This document shows positions 25,737 to 33,831 of a DNA stretch of 33,925 bases, in pieces. The stretch lies in the NCBI RefSeq assembly GCF_008042275.1, contig NZ_RDBK01000043.1:1490259-1524183 (forward strand). Direction: 5' to 3'. The stretch is from Streptomyces sp. OR43. GTDB lineage: Bacteria > Actinomycetota > Actinomycetes > Streptomycetales > Streptomycetaceae. Position numbers and translations under genes: made by a program. Numbering within the stretch: position 1 is the stretch's first letter; every line of letters starts with the position of its first letter. The notes below the pieces were generated by a model, which had not been told where the DNA came from, did not search any database, and was given only the letters and a program-made list of their open reading frames with translations.

Positions 25737-25808
25737 GCGGGTGTAGTTCAGTAGTAGAACATCCCCCTTCCAGGGGGAAGGCGCAGTGTGCAATTCCTGT
25801 CACCCGCT
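25737..25808 (+). tRNA. tRNA-Gly(TCC) with aberrant D-loop and T-arm
   Basis: The acceptor arm GCGGGTG pairs perfectly with CACCCGC, the D-stem GTTC with GAAC, and the anticodon stem TCCCC with GGGGA around CTTCCAG, giving anticodon TCC. The rest departs from a normal elongator tRNA. The D-loop AGTAGTA lacks the adjacent GG (positions 18-19). The T-stem pairs best as GCAGT/CCTGT, with a T-C mismatch at the loop side and an 8-nt loop GTGCAATT in place of a TTC-type loop. The G18-psi55 elbow contact would be absent. It could be a real isoacceptor, a decaying gene, or a tRNA used outside translation. Confidence 0.8.
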
Positions 25809-25822
25809 CTGCATCACTCTTC

Positions 25823-25850
25823 TCGACCACTCCAGTGGATCAGGTAGAGT
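25823..25850 (+). promoter_or_regulatory. Promoter of tRNA-Gly(GCC) copy 1
   Basis: TCGACC (25823-25828), a 16-bp spacer and TAGAGT (25845-25850), 38 bp before the tRNA. It begins 14 bp after tRNA-Gly(TCC), so the two tRNAs need not be cotranscribed. Confidence 0.45.
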
Positions 25851-25888
25851 AGTGCTCGCTCCACCGGTGAAAGCCGAGTGGCTGCAAT

Positions 25889-25961
25889 GCGGACGTAGCT
25901 CAGTTGGTAGAGCGCAACCTTGCCAAGGTTGAGGTCGCCAGTTCGAACCTGGTCGTCCGCT
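25889..25961 (+). tRNA. tRNA-Gly(GCC), copy 1
   Basis: The acceptor arm GCGGACG pairs with CGTCCGC, with discriminator T. The D-loop has GG, and the T-loop is canonical (AGTTCGAACCT). The anticodon stem CAACC/GGTTG encloses TTGCCAA, giving anticodon GCC. Identical over 73 nt to copy 2 at 26934-27006. Confidence 0.95.
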
Positions 25962-25967
25962 CTTGAT

Positions 25968-26001
25968 CGAAGGCCCTGGTCGATTTCGACCGGGGCCTTC
26001 G
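25968..26001 (+). terminator. Terminator of tRNA-Gly(GCC) copy 1
   Basis: A 15-bp stem with one G-T pair (CGAAGGCCCTGGTCG / CGACCGGGGCCTTCG) and loop ATTT, six bases after the tRNA. Confidence 0.85.
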
Positions 26002-26077
26002 TCGTATTCGGGCTCTGGCCATATCCCTCCCCTCTTCGGCCGTCTTCACACATGGCGTTTGCCATCAGCCGGCGATA

Positions 26078-26093
26078 CATGACTTCCGTCATG
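26078..26093. promoter_or_regulatory. CATGAC-N4-GTCATG palindrome before the ABC remnant
   Basis: A perfect 6-bp inverted repeat with spacer TTCC, 58 bp upstream of the ABC-transporter remnant. The position suits an operator for the cognate LuxR-type response regulator of such operons; that regulator is now only a fragment (26440-26911). Confidence 0.4.
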
Positions 26094-26150
26094 GGCAGTG
26101 ATGACAGCTCACACTGCTCCTGGTCCGGCCCGGGCGGAAACCTTGAGTCC

Positions 26151-26436
26151 ATGACCAGCGACGAAATTCCCCAGACCGCCGTGATCGAGGTGGACGGTGT
26201 CCGGCGCAGCTACGCGGGTGGCTTCGAGGCCGTGACCGGCGTCTCGTTCTCCGGGTCAAGCAGCTCTCCGGTGGCGAGCGGCGACGGCTGGACCTGGCGC
26301 CGGCCCTGCTCGGCCGGCCCGAGGTGCTCTTCCTCGACGGAGCGACCACCGGCCTCGACGCCGAGGGGCGGCGTGACACCTGGGAGCTGGTGCGCAGGCT
26401 CGAGGAACGACCGGCCCCGAGGCCCTTGCCATGGCC
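26151..26436 (+). pseudogene. ABC-transporter ATPase remnant (DrrA-like)
   Basis: ATG 26151 opens MTSDEIPQTAVIEVDGVRRS and YAGGFEAVTGVSFS, the normal start of an ABC-2 type ATP-binding subunit. At about 26254 the reading jumps frame into VKQLSGGERRRLDLAPALLG (signature motif) and EVLFLDGATTGLDAEGRRD (Walker B; the usual Glu-Pro after LFLD is Gly-Ala). The Walker A and about 90 residues between are deleted, and the C-terminal third is gone. It breaks directly into response-regulator sequence at about 26437. Cannot encode a working ATPase. Confidence 0.8.
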
Positions 26437-26439
26437 TGA

Positions 26440-26911
26440 ACGCACCACCCCGATGTGGTGGTGCTGGATCTGGAGGTGCCGGGGGCGAACGGTGTGAGCG
26501 TCGCCACATCGATACGGTCCGAACTCCCGGGCGGCAGAACCGTGATCGTCACGCGTCATGGCCTCCCGGGGCATCTCAAGAGAGCACTCACAGCGGGCGT
26601 GCGGGCGTTCGTGCCGAAGACCGTCAGCGCTCGGCAACTGGCCGGCATCATCCGCACTGCATGCCGGAAACCGCTATGTGGACCCGGAGTTGGCGGCCGA
26701 CGCCCTCGCCGCCGGCGACTCCCCGCTGACCGGGCGCGAGGCCGAGGTGCTGGAACTGGCGGCCGATGGGGCACCGGTCGCGGAGATCGCTGAGCGGGCG
26801 TCCTCGTCCCAGGGAACGGTGCACAACTACCTCTCGGCGGCGGCCGCCAGGCTCGGGGCGGAGAATCGTCATGCCGTAGTGCGTCTCGCACGCGAGCGGG
26901 GATGGGTATAG
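26440..26911 (+). pseudogene. LuxR-type response regulator remnant
   Basis: The first third of the receiver domain is missing. Sequence starts THHPDVVVLDLEVPGANG, with the phospho-acceptor Asp, and runs through VTRHGLPGHLKRALTAGVRA and FVPKTVSARQLAGIIRT. Near 26661-26668 a 2-bp loss shifts the frame, and the protein resumes as HAGNRYVDPELAADALAAGD, then the LuxR helix-turn-helix TGREAEVLELAADGAPVAEI and SQGTVHNYLSAAAARLGAEN. The end (RLARERGWV) is intact. The protein most resembles DesR-like regulators that follow an ABC ATPase, a permease and a histidine kinase. The permease and the kinase are absent here, so one large deletion joined the two outer genes. Confidence 0.8.
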
Positions 26912-26912
26912 T
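26907..26912 (+). promoter_or_regulatory. -10 element of tRNA-Gly(GCC) copy 2
   Basis: TATAGT overlaps the stop codon of the regulator remnant, 22 bp before the tRNA. The -35 is not clear (TCTCGC at a 17-bp spacing is the best candidate). Confidence 0.4.
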
Positions 26913-26933
26913 AGTTCTCGCGCTTCGGCGCTT

Positions 26934-27006
26934 GCGGACGTAGCTCAGTTGGTAGAGCGCAACCTTGCCAAGGTTGAGGTCGCCAGTTCGAACCTGGTCG
27001 TCCGCT
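26934..27006 (+). tRNA. tRNA-Gly(GCC), copy 2
   Basis: Exact copy of the tRNA at 25889-25961, anticodon GCC, direct orientation, 1045 bp downstream. The two copies bracket the decayed ABC/two-component genes. Confidence 0.95.
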
Positions 27007-27015
27007 CGGTTCAGT

Positions 27016-27049
27016 AAGAAGCCCCCGGCCTTTCGGCCGGGGGCTTCTT
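27016..27049. terminator. Terminator between tRNA-Gly copy 2 and purC
   Basis: A perfect 15-bp stem (AAGAAGCCCCCGGCC / GGCCGGGGGCTTCTT) with loop TTTC. The A- and T-rich stem ends allow function in both directions, for the tRNA on plus and purC on minus. Confidence 0.88.
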
Positions 27050-27065
27050 CGTGTGCCGGGAGGCA

Positions 27066-27980
27066 CTAGTTCCAGGGCGTGCCCGTGAGGAGTTCGTACG
27101 CCTCCAGGTACTTGGCGCGGGTCGCGTCCACGATCTCCTGGGGCAGCGCCGGCGGCGGCTGCTCGCTCTTGCGGTCCCAGCCGGAGGCCGGCGAGGTCAG
27201 CCAGTCGCGGACGAACTGCTTGTCGTACGACGGCTGGGCGCGGCCCGGCTCCCAGGCGGCGGCCGGCCAGAAGCGGGAGGAGTCCGGGGTGAGGACCTCG
27301 TCCGCGATGATCAGTTCCTCGCCGCCGTCGGCGGTGGGCGCGAAGCCGAACTCGAACTTCGTGTCCGCGAGGATGATCCCGCGTTCGCGTGCGATGTCCC
27401 GGGCCCGGCTGTATACGTCCAGGGTCGTGCGACGCAGTTGTGCGGCGGTCTCTGCTCCGACCTGGCGGGCCACTTCCTCGTAGCTCACGTTCTCGTCGTG
27501 ATCGCCGACGGCCGCCTTGGTGGCGGGGGTGAAGATCGGCGCCGGCAGCTCGGAGCCGTCGACCAGGCCCTCGGGAAGGGCGAGGCCGCAGACGGTGCGG
27601 GACGCGTTGTACTCGACCAGGCCGGAGCCGGTCAGGTAGCCGCGGGCCACGCACTCGACCGGGACCATCCGGAGCGACTTGCAGATCGTCGTCCGGCCGG
27701 CCCAGTCCGCCGGGGCGCCGGCGGGCAGCTCCGTGGACAGGACGTGGTTCGGCACGAGGTCGGCGAGCTGGTCGAACCACCACAGCGAGAGCCTGGTCAG
27801 GACGCGGCCCTTGTCCGGGATCTCGGTGGGCAGCACCCAGTCGTACGCGGACATCCGGTCGCTGGCGACCATGACGAGGTCACCCGCCTCGTTCCGGTAC
27901 AGGTCGCGCACCTTGCCTGTGTGCAGGTGGGTGAGCCCCGGGACCTGCACGGGCTCGGGCTTTTCTACAAATCCGGACAC
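27066..27980 (-). CDS. purC: Phosphoribosylaminoimidazole-succinocarboxamide (SAICAR) synthase
   Basis: Condenses CAIR with aspartate using ATP. 304 aa from GTG 27980 (GGAGG 4 nt upstream), starting SGFVEKPEPVQVPGLTHLHT. Family signatures: GKVRDLYR near the N-terminus, SDRMSAYDWVLPTEIPDKGR, PVECVARGYLTGSG, and LADTKFEFGF. The length matches single-domain bacterial and yeast-like PurC. The longer open frame (to 28220) is rejected. It is separated from the other pur genes, with tRNA-Gly copy 2 converging on it. Confidence 0.97.
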   Translation of the reverse strand: MSGFVEKPEPVQVPGLTHLHTGKVRDLYRNEAGDLVMVASDRMSAYDWVLPTEIPDKGRVLTRLSLWWFDQLADLVPNHVLSTELPAGAPADWAGRTTICKSLRMVPVECVARGYLTGSGLVEYNASRTVCGLALPEGLVDGSELPAPIFTPATKAAVGDHDENVSYEEVARQVGAETAAQLRRTTLDVYSRARDIARERGIILADTKFEFGFAPTADGGEELIIADEVLTPDSSRFWPAAAWEPGRAQPSYDKQFVRDWLTSPASGWDRKSEQPPPALPQEIVDATRAKYLEAYELLTGTPWN

Positions 27981-28095
27981 GCTGCCTCCGCGTAGGTTGA
28001 TCCAGGAGCTGCTCCGATTGTCCCGTATCAGGGTGCGGACAGCCGCGCAGGGGGTGCGGACGCGCGGCCGGGAGCGGGTGGGGGCGGCCGTGTCC

Positions 28096-29559
28096 TCAGG
28101 CGCGCTTGCAGATGCGGTCGAGGAGGTTGGCGGTCGCCCGCTGGATCCGCGGGTCCACATGGCCGGGGCGGTCCAGGGCCGGAGACCAGGCGAAGGTGCC
28201 GGAGGCGAAGACGAGCGCACCCGACGGGGCCCGGTACAGGGATGTCTCCTGGTGGCGCGTCACCCCGTCGCTGTCCTGGTACGGGGAGTGGGCGAGCAGG
28301 ATGCGGTTGTCGTGCTCGGGGAGCGTCGTGCGCGGGAAGTAGCGGTCCGCCTCGCCCGCGACCAGGCCGTCGATCTCGTCGCCCTCGGTGGCTCCGGTCG
28401 CGTCCCAGAGCCAGTGCTCGGCATTTCGCACGACCAGCGGGTGGGGGTCGGGTACCCGGCCCGCGTACTGGATGCCGAGCAGCTCCTGCTCGGGGCGGTC
28501 GAGCTCGCGCCAGAGCGCGGGCTTGCCCGGGCCCCGGCGCTTGCGGCAACTGAGCAGCCGGTCGGGGACGCCCGAGGGCGACGGCGCGAGGCTGACCTGC
28601 CAGTACATGGTGTTGGCGGAGAGGAAGACGAGGGACGTGCCGTTGTCGCGGGCGCGTTCGGCGGTGCGGCGCATGGGAACCGACCAGTATTCGTCATGGC
28701 CGGGGAAGACGAGGCCCCGGTAGCGCGTCGGGTCGATCCGGCCCGCGTGCAGGTCGCGGGTGTCGGCGTAGGCGATGTCGTAGCCGTAGCGCTCGGCCCA
28801 GCGGATGAAGTCGTAGGCGTGGCCGACGTGGAGCGGAAGCCCGGCGCCGGCGTAGGGGCGGTCGAAGGAGACGGTGACCGCCGCGTCCTCCTCCCCCAGC
28901 AGCCGGCCCTGTTCGTCCCAGGCGTGGTAGAGGCTGGCGCCGGTCACACCGTCCTCGGGATAGAGGTTGTACGCCTGCCAGGTGATGTCCGGCAGCACCA
29001 GCAGCAGGTCGGCCGGGTGGTCGTCGCGGACGGTGAAGGGGATGTGGGAGCGGTGGCCGTCGACCGTGGTGAGCACGGCGACGTACGCGCCGATCGACCA
29101 GTACGTCGGGATCTGGAGCCGCCAGGACTGCCACCAGTGGTGGCAGGAGACCGTGCGGTCGGCCGTGAGAGGAGCCGGCTGGACGATGCCGGAGAGCCGC
29201 GGGCTGGTGGTGATCTTCGCTGCGCCGTCGCCGCCGTAGTGGCCGATCCGGTAGACGTCCACGGAGAACTGCTGGGGCGGGTCCACGGTGATGTGGAAGT
29301 CGATCGCCTCGCCAGGGGCCGCGGCGCCGGTGGAGATGAATCCCTTGATCTGGCGGCGGACGTCGTCGGCGGTGCGGGTGCCTCCGCCGGTGGAGCCGCG
29401 GGGCAGGGTGGGGTCGGCGTACCAGGGCACGACCTGACCGGTGTCGTCGAAGTAGTTCTCACTCCCGCGCAGCCAGGGAAGGGGTCCCTGACCGAAGGGA
29501 TCGGTGACGGCGTGCGCCAGGGCACCCGACTCCCAACGCCGAATCTGCTCCGCCCCCAT
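28096..29559 (-). CDS. N,N-dimethylformamidase large-subunit-like protein
   Basis: 487 aa, no signal peptide. The C-terminal two thirds resemble the DMFase beta-subunit C-terminal domain family: LLLVLPDITWQAYNLYPEDG, YRGLVFPGHDEYWSVPMRRT, then SLVFLSANTMYWQVSLAPSP. The H-D/G-E-Y-W motif is the best mark of the family. Residues about 60-180 form a beta-rich N-terminal domain (FHITVDPPQQFSVDVYRIGH). Known members hydrolyse formamides, but most actinobacterial homologues are uncharacterised, so the substrate is unknown. ATG 29559 has GGAGGG at 7 nt. It lies 115 bp upstream of purC on the same strand. Confidence 0.75.
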   Translation of the reverse strand: MGAEQIRRWESGALAHAVTDPFGQGPLPWLRGSENYFDDTGQVVPWYADPTLPRGSTGGGTRTADDVRRQIKGFISTGAAAPGEAIDFHITVDPPQQFSVDVYRIGHYGGDGAAKITTSPRLSGIVQPAPLTADRTVSCHHWWQSWRLQIPTYWSIGAYVAVLTTVDGHRSHIPFTVRDDHPADLLLVLPDITWQAYNLYPEDGVTGASLYHAWDEQGRLLGEEDAAVTVSFDRPYAGAGLPLHVGHAYDFIRWAERYGYDIAYADTRDLHAGRIDPTRYRGLVFPGHDEYWSVPMRRTAERARDNGTSLVFLSANTMYWQVSLAPSPSGVPDRLLSCRKRRGPGKPALWRELDRPEQELLGIQYAGRVPDPHPLVVRNAEHWLWDATGATEGDEIDGLVAGEADRYFPRTTLPEHDNRILLAHSPYQDSDGVTRHQETSLYRAPSGALVFASGTFAWSPALDRPGHVDPRIQRATANLLDRICKRA

Positions 29560-29739
29560 GACGCATCCCTCCCTCAGGCCCCCGGAACAACAGTGGTGCG
29601 CCGACTGTCAGCGCCGATCCCCAGCACATCACATAACGCATGCACTCCGTCACCGTTCGTCGCGAATTGACGTGAACGGAACCTGTCGTTCCGGGTGTCG
29701 GGGGTGGGCGGCCTGAACAGCCGTCCGCCTTCACGTGTT

Positions 29740-31473
29740 TCAGACGAGACGCACGGGCTTGTCGGTTCGTACGCCGACGGTGGCGAGCCACGACCGCAAC
29801 GGCCCCGCGTCCCCGTCCTCGACCAGGCTGAGGACCGGGCTGCCGAGGTCGGCCGGACGTTCACCGTCCACCAGGAGTGCGGGTCCGTCGAGCCAGTCCA
29901 GCCCGGGCGCCGCACCCGCCGTGTCGACCGCGGCGCAGCAGACCATCGCCGCGACATGGTCCGCCAGCAGTTCGGTGCCGGTACGGGGTGGCTGGAGCGG
30001 GAAGAGCGGGAGCGGATCGCCCCCCCACGGGTCCAGCACCTGGCCGCCCGCGTCCACTGCGCCGCCGCTGACCGGCTGAGGGGTCCGTGCCTCGTCCCGG
30101 GCCACGGCCGCGCTGATGCCGGCCGCGAGCGCCTCACCGCCGTCCTGTCCCGCGGCAAGGTGCTCGACGACGCGTGCCAGTGTGGGCACCCCGGCGCACG
30201 CGGTGTCGGAACCGGTGCGGGAGGCGGCGGGTACGCCCATGCCGTCCAGGACCCGGTGCAGCCTGGCCGCCTCGGTGCGCCACTTCCGGTCGACGACCTC
30301 TTCCGGATACTGCTGCCAGTCCACCGGGGCCCAGTCGGGCCCGGTCTCCGCGGGGCCGCCGTGGAAGAGCCTCGCGGCCAGCAGGGACGCCGCCTCGTCG
30401 GCCGCTCCCGGCTCTTCCAGCAGGTCGCAGGCGGGACGCTCGCCGAGCCGGGTGGTGAACCCCTCGGCCAGCCGGTCACGGCGGGAGAGCTCGGTGAGGG
30501 CGGAGACGACTCCCGCGTCCAGCCGGGACGGCCAGCGCCCCATCCGCCAGGCGGGAAGCGCGACGCGGGTGAGCAGCCGGTCCCAGCCCGCGTAGGCGAG
30601 ACCGACCTGTTCCTGGGCGACGACCCGCAGCCCGTAGTCCACGGCCTGTGCCCGCGTCGACGCGGCGGCGGCGACGCCCCGCTCCATCTCGGCGGCATGG
30701 CCACGGCAACTGCGCAGCAGCAGCCGGGCGATCCGGCCGACGAAACGGCCGGGCAGCCGCAGGACCTTGCGCAACGTCCCCTGGACGGGTGCCGCCGCAT
30801 CGGCGACCGCGCCGTCCAGCCCGCGTACGAAACGCCGGGCCGCGGCTATGTCGGGGTGGGCGGAGGGGCCGGTGCCGGCCACGACCGGCGCGAGCACCGC
30901 CCGCAGCTCGGCGACCCGCATCCACCAGAGGAACGGGGAGCCGATCACCAGCACGGGTGCCGCCTGGACCCGGCGACGGCTACCCGGCCGACGGCCCGGA
31001 CCGTCGGCCTGCCCACCGCGGTGCCGGTCCGCGGTCTCGCGGGCCGCGCGCTCCGCGGCCGGGTGGGTGCGGTCCTCCAGCCAGCTGTCACAGTCGGGCG
31101 TGAGCGCTATGGCCGAAGGCGCGGGCACGCCGAGCCGCTCCGCCAGTTCGCGCACCAGCCGGTAGAGATCCGGAGCGGCCTCCTCGCTGAGCGGGACGGT
31201 CGGACTGACCGCCGGCTTCGCCCGTACGACCGCGATCGCGACGGCGGCGGCAACGAGCAGGACGAGCACGGCGCAGGCCGTCACGGCCCAGCGCACCGCG
31301 TCCCAGCCGCTGCCCTCGGCGAAGCCCTGCGCGCCCGCGGCGAACAGCACGACGGCGAACGCGGCCGGCAGCAGCGCTGCTGCCGTCGCCCTGCTGCGGA
31401 TGCGCAGCAGCACGAGAGCCCGGGCGCGCGCTGCCTGCGCACCCAGCTCCTCACCTGTAGCGGTACCGGACAC
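29740..31473 (-). CDS. M48-like membrane protein lacking the zinc motif
   Basis: 577 aa. Two membrane helices at about 30-52 and 60-85 (ALLPAAFAVVLFAAG; AVLVLLVAAAVAIAVV) are followed by a large soluble part. RELAERLGVPAPSAIALTPD, then VLVIGSPFLWWMRVAELRAV, align with M48 (HtpX/Ste24-like) peptidases. The helix that should read LAHELGH reads LAPVVAGTG, so the catalytic HExxH is gone. The middle (FVRGLDGAVADAAAPVQGTL...) retains the layout of M48 relatives with a long insert. Probably a non-enzymatic integral membrane protein. GTG 31473; the ribosome site is unclear (GAGGGGG at 12 nt). Confidence 0.65.
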   Translation of the reverse strand: MSGTATGEELGAQAARARALVLLRIRSRATAAALLPAAFAVVLFAAGAQGFAEGSGWDAVRWAVTACAVLVLLVAAAVAIAVVRAKPAVSPTVPLSEEAAPDLYRLVRELAERLGVPAPSAIALTPDCDSWLEDRTHPAAERAARETADRHRGGQADGPGRRPGSRRRVQAAPVLVIGSPFLWWMRVAELRAVLAPVVAGTGPSAHPDIAAARRFVRGLDGAVADAAAPVQGTLRKVLRLPGRFVGRIARLLLRSCRGHAAEMERGVAAAASTRAQAVDYGLRVVAQEQVGLAYAGWDRLLTRVALPAWRMGRWPSRLDAGVVSALTELSRRDRLAEGFTTRLGERPACDLLEEPGAADEAASLLAARLFHGGPAETGPDWAPVDWQQYPEEVVDRKWRTEAARLHRVLDGMGVPAASRTGSDTACAGVPTLARVVEHLAAGQDGGEALAAGISAAVARDEARTPQPVSGGAVDAGGQVLDPWGGDPLPLFPLQPPRTGTELLADHVAAMVCCAAVDTAGAAPGLDWLDGPALLVDGERPADLGSPVLSLVEDGDAGPLRSWLATVGVRTDKPVRLV

Positions 31474-31714
31474 GGCCGGACGTCACCCCCTCTGCCCCCA
31501 CGGCGGTGTTGCTCACTCCCCCACTGTGGCACCCGTCACTGACATCGCAATGCCGGTGGGCCAAGTGCCGGAACGCTTGCGCCGCACCCTAGTTGGGGCT
31601 TCGGCGGGCGTCATCCGGATGGCTCAGCCGTCACTCGATGGAATGGCTTTGGGTAAAGGTGCTGACGCGCCGCTGTCCATAGGGCAGCGGCGCGTCAGTG
31701 GTGGGTCGTGGCGA
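31474..31714. other. Intergenic region between the M48-like gene and the purD repeat array
   Basis: No gene is supported. It should hold the promoter of the M48-like gene. It also contains the purD terminator (31662-31698), listed separately. Confidence 0.4.
31662..31698 (-). terminator. Terminator of purD beyond the repeat array
   Basis: A perfect 14-bp stem (CTGACGCGCCGCTG / CAGCGGCGCGTCAG) with a 9-nt loop. It lies about 160 bp past the purD stop, on the far side of the tandem repeats, so the array is probably transcribed as the 3' untranslated region. Confidence 0.8.
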
Positions 31715-31886
31715 TACGGGTCAGGCCTCCGCAGCCCGCTCCGGCCGGTACGGGTCAGGCCTCCGCGACCCTCTCCGACAGGTACGAGCCAGGTCTCCGC
31801 GACCCTCTCAGGGCAGGTACGGGGTCAGGCCACCCCTGCCCCCGCCGGCAGCTACGGGTCAGGCCTCCGCGGCCTTCTTGGCGATG
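31715..31886 (-). repeat. Minisatellite derived from the purD stop region
   Basis: Five units start at 31715, 31749, 31783, 31818 and 31853, with periods 34, 34, 35 and 35. Each begins TACGGGTCAGGCCTCCGC or a close variant. The unit at 31853 contains the true purD stop codon (TGA on minus, 31859-31861) and its last codons; the other four repeat the stop and its flank downstream. Units at 31749 and 31853 share 18 of 18 core bases; 31783 and 31818 are the most diverged. Confidence 0.85.
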
Positions 31887-33109
31887 TCCGTACGGAGCTG
31901 GGAGCCGTCGAGCCGGATGCGGGCAGCCGCCGCGTAGGCGCGCTCACGGGCGCCCGCGAGGTCCTTGGCCGTCGCGGTCACGGAGAGCACGCGGCCGCCC
32001 GCGCTGACGACCCGGTCGCCGTCCTGCCGGGTCCCGGCGTGCAGGACGTACGCATGCGGCGCGTCCTGTGCCGCGACCTCGTCGAGCCCTTCGATCGGGT
32101 CGCCCGTCCGCGGGGTGTCCGGGTAGTTGTGGGAGGCGATGACCACGGTGACCGCGGCCTCGTCGCGCCACTTCAGCGGGGGCAGCTCGTCCAGGGTTCC
32201 GTTGGCGGAGCCGAGCAGGACGCCGGCCAGCGGGGTCTTCAGACGGGCCAGGACCACCTGGGTCTCCGGGTCGCCGAAGCGCGCGTTGAACTCGATGACC
32301 CGGACACCGCGCGAGGTGATCGCGAGGCCCGCGTACAGCAGCCCGGAGAACGGTGTACCGCGGCGGCGGAGCTCGTCGACGGTCGGCTGGAGGACCGAAT
32401 CCATGACCTCGTCGACCAGCTTCGGGTCGGCCCACGGCAGCGGCGAGTACGCGCCCATGCCGCCGGTGTTCGGGCCCTCGTCGTTGTCGAGGGCCCGCTT
32501 GAAGTCCTGGGCGGGCTGGAGCGGCAGCACGGTGGTGCCGTCGGTGATCGCGAAGAGGCTCACCTCGGGGCCGTCGAGGAACTCCTCGATGACCACGCGG
32601 TCACAGGCCAGCGCGTGGGCGCGGGCCGTCTCGATGTCGTCGGTGACGACGACGCCCTTGCCTGCGGCGAGGCCGTCGTCCTTGACGACGTACGGGGCAC
32701 CGAACGCGTCGAGGGCGGTGTCGATCTCCGCGGGCGTGGTGCAGACGTAGCTGCGGGCAGTCGGGACACCCGCCCCGGCCATCACGTCCTTGGCGAAGGC
32801 CTTGGAACCCTCGAGCTGGGCGGCCTTTCCGGACGGGCCGAAGCAGGGGACACCGGCGGCGCGCACGGCGTCGGCGACCCCGGCGACAAGCGGTGCCTCC
32901 GGGCCGACGACCACCAGCTCGGCGCCCAGTTCAGTGGCGAGGCGCGCGACGGCAGCGCCGTCGAGGGCGTCGACCGGGTGCAGTTCGGCCACCTCTGCGA
33001 TGCCGGCGTTGCCGGGAGCGCAGTACAGAGCGGTGACGTCGGGGTCGAGGGAGAGAGAGCGGCACAGGGCGTGTTCGCGGGCGCCGCCGCCGATGACGAG
33101 GACCTTCAC
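31859..33109 (-). CDS. purD: Phosphoribosylamine-glycine ligase (GAR synthetase)
   Basis: Second step of purine synthesis: ATP-dependent joining of glycine to phosphoribosylamine. 416 aa, ATP-grasp fold. [20 protein letters not shown] (N-terminus), [35 protein letters not shown] (ATP loop), [13 protein letters not shown], and the signature RFGDPETQ are all present. GTG 33109 is chosen as the family start; the frame upstream is Arg/Gly/Pro-rich. It lies 112 bp from dnaX on the same strand. A 94-bp segment (31922-32015) recurs in perfect inverted form at the window's right edge. Confidence 0.96.
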   Translation of the reverse strand: MKVLVIGGGAREHALCRSLSLDPDVTALYCAPGNAGIAEVAELHPVDALDGAAVARLATELGAELVVVGPEAPLVAGVADAVRAAGVPCFGPSGKAAQLEGSKAFAKDVMAGAGVPTARSYVCTTPAEIDTALDAFGAPYVVKDDGLAAGKGVVVTDDIETARAHALACDRVVIEEFLDGPEVSLFAITDGTTVLPLQPAQDFKRALDNDEGPNTGGMGAYSPLPWADPKLVDEVMDSVLQPTVDELRRRGTPFSGLLYAGLAITSRGVRVIEFNARFGDPETQVVLARLKTPLAGVLLGSANGTLDELPPLKWRDEAAVTVVIASHNYPDTPRTGDPIEGLDEVAAQDAPHAYVLHAGTRQDGDRVVSAGGRVLSVTATAKDLAGARERAYAAAARIRLDGSQLRTDIAKKAAEA

Positions 33110-33220
33110 GGGGTGCAGCCTAGCCGCCGGGGCGCCGCCCCCTTGACGGGCGCCGCTCCGTGGACACCGGGCGCCGGACGGCGGGACGGGGCCCTTCACG
33201 GACGGACCCCGCCGCTCGCC

Positions 33221-33831
33221 CTACTCGTTGGTGAACTCCTCGACGACCGTGGCGCCCAGTTCCCGGACGATCAGTTCATGGCCGGACAGCGCCGAGTCGA
33301 CGAGGTCGGGGTCGTCGGCCTCGGGGGTGTCGTCCTCGGGGGCGACCGACCGGGGAGGTTCGGGAGCGGTGTACGACGGGGGTGCGGGTTCCGGGGCGGA
33401 GCCGCCGCCGGGCTGCTGCCGCTCCGGCGCGGGCCGGGGCTCGTACGGCTGTGGGGCGGGGGCCGCAGGGCGCTGCGGCGCCGGCGGAGCGGACGCGGAG
33501 GGGCGGCCGCCGCCGACCTGCGGGGGCTGTCCGGCGCCGCCCGACGGGTCGACGATCGCCTCGATCTTCCACTGCGCGTTGAACCGCTCGGCCAGGGCCT
33601 GCTTCAGCACCTCCTCGCTGCCGCTGCTCGCGAAGTTGTCGCGGGCGCCGGCGTTGAGGAAGCCGATCTGCAGGGTGCTGCCGTCGAAGCCGGTGACCTG
33701 GGCGTTCTGGCTGAGCAGGATCCAGGTGAACCGGCGGCGGCCCTTGACCGCCTCCAGGATGTCGGGCCACATGTTGCGCACCTGCGCGGCGCCCTGCGTC
33801 GAACCCGCAGCGGGCTCGGCGGCGACGGGCG
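33221..33831 (-). CDS. dnaX: DNA polymerase III subunit gamma/tau, C-terminal part (5' end missing)
   Basis: VRNMWPDILEAVKGRRRFTW, ILLSQNAQVTGFDGSTLQIG and NFASSGSEEVLKQALAERFN are the domain III-type region of actinobacterial DnaX, where it is followed by a long Pro/Ala-rich linker (APQPYEPRPAPERQQPGGGS) and an acidic end with ELIVRELGATVVEEFTNE. The frame stays open upstream of the GTG at 33781 (DPAPVAAEPAAGSTQGAAQ), so that codon is not the start. From 33832 the sequence is an inverted copy of purD, not dnaX; the true ATPase domains are missing. Clamp-loader role is from family knowledge. Confidence 0.88.

Noticed and set aside
31715..31886. CRISPR-like array at the purD end
   Set aside because: Units are contiguous 34-35-bp tandem repeats without unique spacers and no cas genes lie nearby.
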